Positions 6,484-12,725 of a stretch of 12,725 bases of DNA are shown piece after piece. The notes beneath the pieces were generated by a model. The model had not been told where the DNA came from, did not search any database, and saw only the letters and a program-made list of their open reading frames with translations. Both the position numbers and the translations under genes were made by a program. Origin of the DNA: an uncultured Eubacteriales bacterium (GTDB taxonomy: Bacteria; Bacillota; Clostridia; Oscillospirales; Acutalibacteraceae); assembly GCA_934486915.1 (NCBI GenBank), contig CAKSRC010000032.1:1-12725 (forward strand), in the 5' to 3' direction. Positions within the stretch are counted from its first letter, which is position 1, and each line of letters begins with the position of its first letter.

Positions 6484-9400
6484 TTATGGTTGTTGCGCGG
6501 TATCCTGATTTCCCTGATTATGCTCCTGCTGTGGCGGCTCATATGGCTTTCCATCCTTATTATAGGTCAGATTAAATACAAGGTCGGACAGCCATTTTTT
6601 GAACGAAGGATTGTCTTGGAACTGTTTGAACAGCTCCATATTGTCAGCCATGATTGCAAAGATGACCTGCTGCAAAGCCCTCTCGCTTTCAAGCCGCGCA
6701 CTCTGCTCGTCGGAGTTCTTCATGGCGTTCTGATATTTTTCATCCCTCGATACCATCGCAGGAATTTCAAGAATCTGTCTGCGCACATTATCTGCATCAT
6801 TCCAGCTGATATTGCCGAACATATCGTTGAAATTCGACAGAATGACTGAAAGCAAATCCATCTCCGGCTCAACAATATGACCTACTTTTCCTGCCGGTAC
6901 CGGATCAACTTCTGTATCTGAATCTTCCAGCTTGATGGACATAACCTCACGCGCCTCGTTGCGATAGCTTTCAAGGTCTATCGTTTCAAGAATACCCTGC
7001 GAAAGATCGTCCTCTCGTGGTGACGGCAGCTTCGGTATCAGCAGATTGAGGAAGATGGATAGCCTCTCCCAGTCGGCATTGCCATACGGCAAAATTGCTC
7101 CGAGAAAGCCATAGGTGCGCACAAATGACTTTGCTGCACTCTTAAATTTGATTTGATCATCTGTATCAAGCTGTTTATAGATGGCAGTGCAGGCATCGAG
7201 GGTCTGGTCGAGTTTATCACGGTCTGCACCGTCAAGATACAGATTTACCAGTCGCTCCACATCCTCATTGGTGAATATCTGATACTCATCCATAATTGCA
7301 ACGAGGTCATACAGCTTGTTCGGGTCGGTTTCGCCGGACAAAATCGTCGTGCGATAATACCGAGAGAAAGACTCCTGAATCATCTCCGGCTTGTTTGCAA
7401 AGTCCAGGACAAAAGTGTCATACTTTTTCGGGCAGCAGCGGTTAAGTCGGGAAAGCGTCTGCACAGCCTTGATATCATAGAGCATCTTATCCACATACAT
7501 GGTGTGGAGCAGCGGCTCGTCAAAGCCCGTCTGAAACATATCCGCAACGATGAGAATGCGATACGGGTCCTTTTTGAATTCTTTCGGTATCTTAGCATCA
7601 GGAAAACCGTTCAATCCGGCAGATGTAAGCGGCGGTTCTTGCCCCTGGTATTTGTTCTCCCCGGAAAAGGCGATAATTGTCTTGTATGGGCTGTGCCTGT
7701 CCGCAAGGCATTTATTGATGGCATAGTAATACTCAATGCAACGGGGGATGCTGGACGTCACAACCATCGCACGTGCCTGCCCGCCGATTTTCCCTTTTGC
7801 AATGACCTGCTCGTGGAAGTGGTCAACCATCATAGCCGCTTTCTTGGCAATGGTGTAGCTGTCGCTTTCCACAAAGCTTCGGAGTTTCTTCTGCGCCCGC
7901 TTTTTATCGAACATCGGATCGTCCTCGACGGTTTTCATCAATTTATAGAAACTGTCGATGGGCGTATAGTATTTCAGCACATCCAGAATAAAGCCTTCCT
8001 GGATGGCTTGTTTCATGGTATAGACATGGAACGGTCTGTGCTTGATGGTATCACCATCCTGATACGGAACACCGAAGGTTTCCAGTGTTTTGTTTTTCGG
8101 CGTAGCGGTGAACGCAAAATAGCTGGCATTATTCAGCAGTTTGCGTCCCTCCATCATGGCGTTGATTTTATCTTCATTATCCATTTCGTCATCGGAAGCA
8201 AGGCCGGAGAGCGCAAGGTTCATCTGCGCAGAGTTTCTGCCGCTCTGCCCGGAGTGCGCCTCGTCTATGATGATGGCAAAACGGTTATCCTTGTGTTCAG
8301 CTCCAATCTGCGGAACGATATACGGAAACTTCTCAATCGTGGTGACGATAATGCGCTTTCCGTCCGTGATTGCTTTCGTTAGATCGCCGGAGTGCTCTGC
8401 CCATGCCACAGTATTGCCGACCTGCATGAACTGCTTGATGGTATCCCTAATCTGCTTATCCAGGATGCGGCGGTCGGTGACAACAATAACGGAATCCAGC
8501 ATCGGATGTCCATCCAGCTCAAGTCCAATGAGCTGATGGGCAAGCCATGCGATAGAGTTGGATTTTCCGCTGCCTGCACTGTGCTGAATGAGATACTTTT
8601 TCCCGACGCCGTTTGTTTTCACATCTGCAAGGAGTTTTGTAACCACATCCAGCTGATGATAGCGCGGAAAAATCTGCTTTTCCTTTTTCTTCTTCGTCTC
8701 CTCATCGACCTCAATAACCACCTGGGCATAGTTCTCGATGATGAGTGACAGCTTCTCCTTGGTAAGAATATCCTTCCAAAGGTAGTCGGTCATGATGCCA
8801 TCGGGATTGGGCGGGTTTCCGGCACCATCGTTGTAGCCTTTGTCGAACGGCAAAAACCAACTGTCCTTTCCCGCCAGTTTCGTGCAGAATTTGATACGGG
8901 CATCGTCCACGGCAAAATGCACCATGCAACGCTTGAAGGAGAATAGCATCTCCCTTGGATCACGGTCTGTCTTATACTGCTCCACAGCATCGTCTACATT
9001 CTGCTTTGTAAGCTGATTTTTCAGTTCAAATGTGATAACCGGTAAACCATTGATGAACAAGCACATATCCAGCGCCAGTTTGCTTGCATCCTGCGAGTAG
9101 CGTAGCTGCCGGGTGACGCTGAAAATGTTCTTTTCAAACATTTCCCGTGCCTTGGCATTGTTCTCGGTCGGCGTAAGATAGAACATGATAAGGTCAACCG
9201 GATACACCTTGATGCCGTTGCGCAGCACATCAATAATGCCGCGTTTGGCAAGCTCCCCCTGCAAGCGGTTCAGAAATTGACGCTTTTTCTGCTCGGATTT
9301 GAATACACCAAGCCTGTCCATCTGCTCCGGCTGTGTATTCTGCAGGAAACGGAAGAGACGAGTCTCATCAATGGCATATTCTTTGTTATAGTCGGCATTG

Positions 9401-9486
9401 TTGCCCTGCTCATAGCCGTTATGTTCAACGAGCCATTTTACGATAAGAGATTCAAAGCCTTTTTCCTTTGTATCGGTGACCTCCAT
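6484..9486 (-). CDS. hsdR: type I restriction subunit R (nuclease and translocase)
   Basis: 1000-aa HsdR, the motor and cutting subunit of the type I complex. The N-terminal PD-(D/E)xK nuclease shows D140 and E154-L-K156 (within INGLPVITFELKNQ), followed by the QxxxY-type AVEQYK at 167-172. The translocase follows: Walker A SAGSGKS (303-309), motif Ia VVTDRRILDKQI (335-346), DEAH (408-411), motif III TATP (460-463), motif V around 644-667 with ADMFQTGFDEP, and motif VI QTLSRLNR (676-683). The C-terminal third is the helical region that binds the methylase core and ends in a Q/N-rich tail. Length is normal for the family, with all motifs present, so it looks intact. ATG 9486 is preceded by AGGAGG at 9497-9502; the gap to RhuM is 5 bp. 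The complex moves DNA with ATP and cuts far from unmethylated sites. Confidence 0.96.
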   Translation of the reverse strand: MEVTDTKEKGFESLIVKWLVEHNGYEQGNNADYNKEYAIDETRLFRFLQNTQPEQMDRLGVFKSEQKKRQFLNRLQGELAKRGIIDVLRNGIKVYPVDLIMFYLTPTENNAKAREMFEKNIFSVTRQLRYSQDASKLALDMCLFINGLPVITFELKNQLTKQNVDDAVEQYKTDRDPREMLFSFKRCMVHFAVDDARIKFCTKLAGKDSWFLPFDKGYNDGAGNPPNPDGIMTDYLWKDILTKEKLSLIIENYAQVVIEVDEETKKKKEKQIFPRYHQLDVVTKLLADVKTNGVGKKYLIQHSAGSGKSNSIAWLAHQLIGLELDGHPMLDSVIVVTDRRILDKQIRDTIKQFMQVGNTVAWAEHSGDLTKAITDGKRIIVTTIEKFPYIVPQIGAEHKDNRFAIIIDEAHSGQSGRNSAQMNLALSGLASDDEMDNEDKINAMMEGRKLLNNASYFAFTATPKNKTLETFGVPYQDGDTIKHRPFHVYTMKQAIQEGFILDVLKYYTPIDSFYKLMKTVEDDPMFDKKRAQKKLRSFVESDSYTIAKKAAMMVDHFHEQVIAKGKIGGQARAMVVTSSIPRCIEYYYAINKCLADRHSPYKTIIAFSGENKYQGQEPPLTSAGLNGFPDAKIPKEFKKDPYRILIVADMFQTGFDEPLLHTMYVDKMLYDIKAVQTLSRLNRCCPKKYDTFVLDFANKPEMIQESFSRYYRTTILSGETDPNKLYDLVAIMDEYQIFTNEDVERLVNLYLDGADRDKLDQTLDACTAIYKQLDTDDQIKFKSAAKSFVRTYGFLGAILPYGNADWERLSIFLNLLIPKLPSPREDDLSQGILETIDLESYRNEAREVMSIKLEDSDTEVDPVPAGKVGHIVEPEMDLLSVILSNFNDMFGNISWNDADNVRRQILEIPAMVSRDEKYQNAMKNSDEQSARLESERALQQVIFAIMADNMELFKQFQDNPSFKKWLSDLVFNLTYNKDGKPYEPPQQEHNQGNQDTAQQP

Positions 9487-9491
9487 CTTGC

Positions 9492-10526
9492 TCAGTCCTC
9501 CTTCGCTTTTTTCTTTGCTGTTTTTTCGACTTCCTTTATGGTTTGCAGATACGCTTCCTCAACAGGAGAAAGGTTCTGCACCAGAAAACGCTGATACTCC
9601 TGGTTTGCCTTTTCCATTGCTTGTTTGTGGCTGACCTTACCCGCACCGACCAGAAGCTGTTCTCCGGTGGAGGAAAGTACCCGATCCAGATGCTCCACAT
9701 AGTCGCTCATATGCATGGGGCGGTGGCGCATCGCCTGTACCTCTGCAAAATCGAAATATCCGGAAACGATGCCGTTCAAAATCTGCAATTCTTCTTCGGT
9801 CAGGTAGTTCTTGGCAATGCCGATGTCTTTTGCTGTCGGAAAATCGCCGGAGAAGGCAGTCAGACCCATAAACGGCTTATCTGCGTCAGCCCGCTCATAA
9901 ATAACCTCCGCAGCCGTATGTCCATGCGCGGCATAGTGCAGCTTGTTCTGCACCATTTTGAAAAATGCCACGGATTCCGAACTTCTCGGATCATAGTCCA
10001 CGCTGGTAGCATACAGGTCAAGCACCTGCCGGTACATAACCTTTTCGGAGGAACGGATATCCCGGATACGGGCGAGAAGCTCTTTCCAGTAGTTTCCGCC
10101 GCCGAGTTTTTTCAGACGGTCATCATCCATCGTGAAGCCCTTGACCATGTACTCCTTCAACCGCTCTGTTGCCCAGCGGCGGAAGTGAGTGGCAATCATG
10201 GATTTCACACGATAGCCAAGTGAGATGATCATGTCGAGATTGTAGTACGGAATCTCTCTGGTGACCTGCCTGTTGCCCTCGGTGCGAACCTGTCGGAATT
10301 TCCGACAGGTTGAAGCCTCGTCCAATTCACCCTCCTCGTAAATATGTTGAATGTGCTCCACGATGTTGGTGCGGGAGGACTGAAAAAGCTCTGCCATCTG
10401 CTGTTGGGTCAACCACACGGTCTCATCCACAAAGCGGACGTCTATTTTTGTATCTCCGTCTTCGGTCTGATAGATAACGATATCGCCCTGGTTTTCTTCA
10501 AGAGCGAGGCCTTTTGTATCAGCCAT
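9492..10526 (-). CDS. rhuM: RhuM-family protein (virulence RhuM / DinD-like accessory)
   Basis: 344-aa protein of the RhuM family, named for a Salmonella pathogenicity-island gene of uncertain role. Near the N-terminus WLTQQQMAELFQSSRTNIVEHI (about 38-59) looks like a helix-turn-helix. Then come the family-typical YYNLDMIISLGYRV (94-107), RVKSMIATHFRRWAT, and YATSVDYDP (172-180). The C-terminus from about 300 is Lys/Glu-rich and helical. A TTG at 10532 would overlap the HsdS stop, but AGGAGG at 10534-10539 has a proper 7-base spacer only to the ATG at 10526, so I start there. RhuM genes are often lodged in type I restriction operons between the S and R genes; a DNA-binding regulatory or toxin/antitoxin-like role has been suggested, but I know of no settled biochemical function. 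Confidence 0.88.
   Translation of the reverse strand: MADTKGLALEENQGDIVIYQTEDGDTKIDVRFVDETVWLTQQQMAELFQSSRTNIVEHIQHIYEEGELDEASTCRKFRQVRTEGNRQVTREIPYYNLDMIISLGYRVKSMIATHFRRWATERLKEYMVKGFTMDDDRLKKLGGGNYWKELLARIRDIRSSEKVMYRQVLDLYATSVDYDPRSSESVAFFKMVQNKLHYAAHGHTAAEVIYERADADKPFMGLTAFSGDFPTAKDIGIAKNYLTEEELQILNGIVSGYFDFAEVQAMRHRPMHMSDYVEHLDRVLSSTGEQLLVGAGKVSHKQAMEKANQEYQRFLVQNLSPVEEAYLQTIKEVEKTAKKKAKED
10287..10311. repeat. 25-bp palindrome inside the RhuM gene
   Basis: AACCTGTCGGAA (10287-10298) and TTCCGACAGGTT (10300-10311) are perfect inverted repeats around a single central T. The element lies within the coding frame and encodes residues 72-80 of RhuM (STCRKFRQV), just after the helix-turn-helix-like part. 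It has no T-tract, so it is not a normal terminator. Confidence 0.8.
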
Positions 10527-10528
10527 AC

Positions 10529-11845
10529 TCAATCCTCCTGTTCCTCGGTTTCTTCTTCGCAGTCCTCGTTGTTGTCGTCAATGGTTTCTTCCACATATTC
10601 GTATTCGGGGATTTCAATATCGCGGACATCAATTTCTCCGGTGACGGTGTCTGCGATAAGACGTACTCGGTATTCTCGTAGTACAGAAATCTCATCGGCT
10701 AAAACAGCTATCGCTTTCTTGACCTGGTTAATAATCTCATTTATCCTTGCGACAGCTTTTTTCTGCTCCTCGACTCCCGGAAAGGCAATGATTGTACTTC
10801 CCAAAGCCGTTGGATAGATATGAACAATGATATCGCCCTTGCCGTTGATGTATCTGTGCTTTAATGCGGCTTGACTATAAAGCTGATAAAGCAGATACTC
10901 AACATTTATCCCTTCATTTGGATGAAAAACAATAACATCGCCGCCTAACGCAACAATCTCATCGCCTGTGTACAAGATGGATTTTCCTATTTCGTCCTTT
11001 GTTTCTCCTGTTCCAGCCATAACAATGTCGCCTTTTGAAATTTTACGTGAAGCGGAATAGGCTGCGCCATCAATGCTGTGGTTAATCACAGCAGTTTTAT
11101 ATTCATACTGCGTGTATATATCACCATATAGAATAGCCGGATACCCTTCCTCCTCGACAAGATTTTCTCTTGAAAAACCGCCGCCCTTAAAAAATGTGCC
11201 AAGTTGCTTAAGGCGAACCGTCTCTTCCACGGGATATGCGTATAGTTGCTTTTCAATTTCCGCTTGCATAAACTCCTTCAAGGCGGCTATTTGCTTTTGC
11301 TTTACACCAATCAGCCTATTGATACTCGAAACCTTCCAGTCCAGAAAGCGCACAATCTGATCCTGCTCCTCGCGGGGAGGGATGGGAAGGAGAATGGATT
11401 TCATTTCGCTGTATCTTGTTGTCCAAAGGTCAGATACGATACCGCGACCATTGCGATAATATTCCTCTGAAAAAGGCTGACTTCGCATGAGAAAATGAAC
11501 ATATCGATTATTCATTTTCTTCCTCGGTTGTAAAACTATGTTGATTAAAGACACCGAACCATCGAGTTCTGAAACACCACAGGAGCCTTTTCTGTCAGAG
11601 CGGCTGTTGATTACAAAATCTCTGGCACGAACCAGCTTGCGATTATCGCCAGCATCTGTTTTGACCGCAGTCTCAAGTTGCGGAACAACACCAATTTTTG
11701 CAACAGAAAGCGGTGCATAATCTTTATCAGACACTTTTACCTTACGCTCAGAAAACAATGCTCCTATTTTCTTGCAATCCCAATGAGTAGGTAAACGACC
11801 CAACCATGTTGCTTGAGAGGTTACATAGTCTGCATATTTCTGCAT
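10529..11845 (-). CDS. hsdS: type I restriction specificity subunit S
   Basis: 438-aa HsdS, the DNA-recognition subunit. It has the usual two-repeat layout: target-recognition domain 1 (about 12-160), a central conserved helix (PPREEQDQIVRFLDWK, 156-171, running to about 200), domain 2 (about 205-355) and a second conserved helix (GVEEQKKAVARINEII, 357-372, running to about 400). The two recognition domains are unlike each other, so the target should be a split, asymmetric sequence. The last 28 residues are very acidic (16 of 28 are D or E). ATG 11845 immediately follows the hsdM stop (11846-11848), and GGGAGGG lies within the last hsdM codons. No inverted copies or long simple repeats that would allow phase variation are visible within this gene. 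Confidence 0.95.
   Translation of the reverse strand: MQKYADYVTSQATWLGRLPTHWDCKKIGALFSERKVKVSDKDYAPLSVAKIGVVPQLETAVKTDAGDNRKLVRARDFVINSRSDRKGSCGVSELDGSVSLINIVLQPRKKMNNRYVHFLMRSQPFSEEYYRNGRGIVSDLWTTRYSEMKSILLPIPPREEQDQIVRFLDWKVSSINRLIGVKQKQIAALKEFMQAEIEKQLYAYPVEETVRLKQLGTFFKGGGFSRENLVEEEGYPAILYGDIYTQYEYKTAVINHSIDGAAYSASRKISKGDIVMAGTGETKDEIGKSILYTGDEIVALGGDVIVFHPNEGINVEYLLYQLYSQAALKHRYINGKGDIIVHIYPTALGSTIIAFPGVEEQKKAVARINEIINQVKKAIAVLADEISVLREYRVRLIADTVTGEIDVRDIEIPEYEYVEETIDDNNEDCEEETEEQED
10534..10539 (-). promoter_or_regulatory. ribosome binding site deciding the RhuM start
   Basis: AGGAGG on the minus strand, formed by the last codons of hsdS. It is 7 bases from ATG 10526 but only 1 base from the TTG at 10532, which favours the ATG. 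Confidence 0.75.
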
Positions 11846-12725
11846 TTATTGAATCCCTCCCATTATTTCTGTCAACAAACCGTCGGCTTCTTTTTCAAGC
11901 GCAGTCAAGGAGGAAAGGATATCACTCATATCCCGTAGCTCCACGGGCTTGTAGAAATACTTTGTGAAGCTGATTTCGTAGCCGATCTGCGTTTTCTTTT
12001 CATCCACCAATGCATCCGGCGCATAGGTCAGCACTTCATTCTGCATAAAGGCATCAATGCCGCCCTCATAGGTGAAGGGAATGTTCTCCGTGTCGCGCAG
12101 GTCAACGTCCGGCTCACCGTCAATCGGCTTTGCAGTCGGATCCTTCTCTGTGATAAAGGGACGCACCTTTTTCAATACGGCGGCTTTCAGCCCGGTGGCT
12201 TTGGCAAATGCCGCCCAGTCGTCCAGCGGCGCAGTTTCGGCAGCCTTTGTAATGGCCGAAGTCACGGTTTCATATTCATCCGCCTTCTTGAACAGGTCGG
12301 CAGGAATCGTGCGGTCGGGGTATATGTGCAGACGGAGCGGGCGTTCCACCGTCACATTCCAATAGGCAAATTCATCATTATTGAAAACCATGCTGACATC
12401 GCTTTCTTCCATGTCGAGGAAAATGCGAACGATCTCCTTGCGAATGTCGTGCGTGAATTCGCAGTTTTTCTTGCCCATATTCTTGCGCAAAGATTCTTTC
12501 ATCGCCGTAGCGTCAATAAGCTGTATTTTCCCCTTGCGGCGATCTTCCTTCTTGTTGGAAAGCACCCAGATGAATGTACCGATGCCTGTATTGTAGAACA
12601 TATTCTCCGGCACGGCGATAATAGCTTCCACCAAGTCATTCTCAATCATATAACGGCGGGCATTGCTTTCGCCGCTGCCTGCGTCTCCGGTGAAGATGGA
12701 CGAGCCGTTATGTACTTCTGCAATG
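11846..12725 (-). CDS. hsdM: type I restriction methylase subunit M, C-terminal part (5' end outside window)
   Basis: The frame is open through the right window edge, so the gene begins outside; about 292 codons are visible. The first ones read IAEVHNGSSIFTGDAGSGES, then NARRYMIENDLVEAIIAVPENMFYNTGIGTFIWVLSN, a conserved HsdM stretch just after the catalytic NPPF/Y motif. The SAM-binding motif I and NPPF/Y themselves are therefore off the window. The visible remainder is the C-terminal helical region that contacts HsdS and DNA (PVELRDM at about 50 residues before the end). An ATG at 12649 is internal, not the start. HsdM methylates adenine in the target chosen by HsdS, protecting host DNA. 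It ends one base before hsdS begins. Confidence 0.95.
   Translation of the reverse strand, partial: IAEVHNGSSIFTGDAGSGESNARRYMIENDLVEAIIAVPENMFYNTGIGTFIWVLSNKKEDRRKGKIQLIDATAMKESLRKNMGKKNCEFTHDIRKEIVRIFLDMEESDVSMVFNNDEFAYWNVTVERPLRLHIYPDRTIPADLFKKADEYETVTSAITKAAETAPLDDWAAFAKATGLKAAVLKKVRPFITEKDPTAKPIDGEPDVDLRDTENIPFTYEGGIDAFMQNEVLTYAPDALVDEKKTQIGYEISFTKYFYKPVELRDMSDILSSLTALEKEADGLLTEIMGGIQ

Noticed and set aside
7153..8382. 409-aa open frame on the plus strand
   Set aside because: It lies entirely antisense to the helicase part of hsdR, whose motifs are intact, and its translation shows no recognisable domain. Long antisense frames are common opposite conserved genes.
9543..10223. 226-aa open frame on the plus strand
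   Set aside because: Antisense shadow of the RhuM gene, with no recognisable domain.
10287..10311. Palindrome as a transcription terminator
   Set aside because: No T-tract on either side, and it lies within an intact reading frame.
10529..10532. TTG start for RhuM overlapping the HsdS stop
   Set aside because: The AGGAGG would be only one base from this TTG; its spacing fits the ATG at 10526.
10529..11845. Phase-variable hsdS by inversion or slippage
   Set aside because: No second hsdS copy, recombinase gene, inverted copies or simple-sequence tract was seen in the window. Sequence to the right is not available.
11846..12649. Complete short HsdM starting at the ATG at 12649
   Set aside because: The frame stays open to the window edge and the residues before this ATG are conserved HsdM sequence, so the gene is cut by the window and not truncated in nature.
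1..12725. CRISPR array, tRNA, rRNA or insertion sequence
   Set aside because: No spaced repeat series, tRNA-like fold, rRNA stretch or transposase was seen. Nearly all DNA is occupied by the eight genes.

Overview
The window is a stretch of a bacterial antiviral (defense) island. Eight genes stand on the minus strand, so they read from right to left. Strong AGGAGG-type ribosome binding sites, very tight gene packing, moderate GC and the protein styles (RhuM next to a type I system, a Firmicutes-like HamA) suggest a Firmicutes host, probably a gut-type member of the Clostridia. That placement is inferred from style; no marker gene is present.

Right part (about 6484-12725), in order of transcription: the C-terminal two-thirds or so of a type I methyltransferase HsdM (its 5' end is outside the window), a two-domain specificity subunit HsdS, a RhuM-family protein, and the restriction/translocation subunit HsdR. 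HsdM stops one base before the HsdS start, HsdS ends 2 bp before the RhuM ATG, and RhuM ends 5 bp before HsdR. This looks like one operon encoding a complete type I restriction-modification system with an inserted accessory gene.

Middle part (2827-6407): after a 76-bp gap with a weak candidate promoter comes a HamA (DUF1837) / HamB (DEAH helicase) pair, the Hachiman anti-phage system. HamB starts at a TTG that overlaps the HamA stop. The HamA segment that should carry the E-x-K of the nuclease site reads T-S-S here, which deserves a check.

Left part (193-2765): a DUF262 protein with a C-terminal HxxP/HNH (DUF1524-like) nuclease domain, resembling a fused GmrSD type IV enzyme, followed directly by a zinc-ribbon plus Mrr-like PD-(D/E)xK endonuclease. 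These two genes are coupled and may form their own modification-dependent restriction module or extend Hachiman. The run ends in a strong bidirectional terminator at 35-87, next to a short direct repeat and what may be the last codons of a converging gene.

Together the genes would protect the cell in layers: HsdM/S/R modify self DNA and cut unmodified DNA, the GmrSD-like and Mrr-like proteins may attack modified DNA, and Hachiman senses damaged or aberrant DNA. No RNA genes, CRISPR arrays, transposases or complete integrases were seen.
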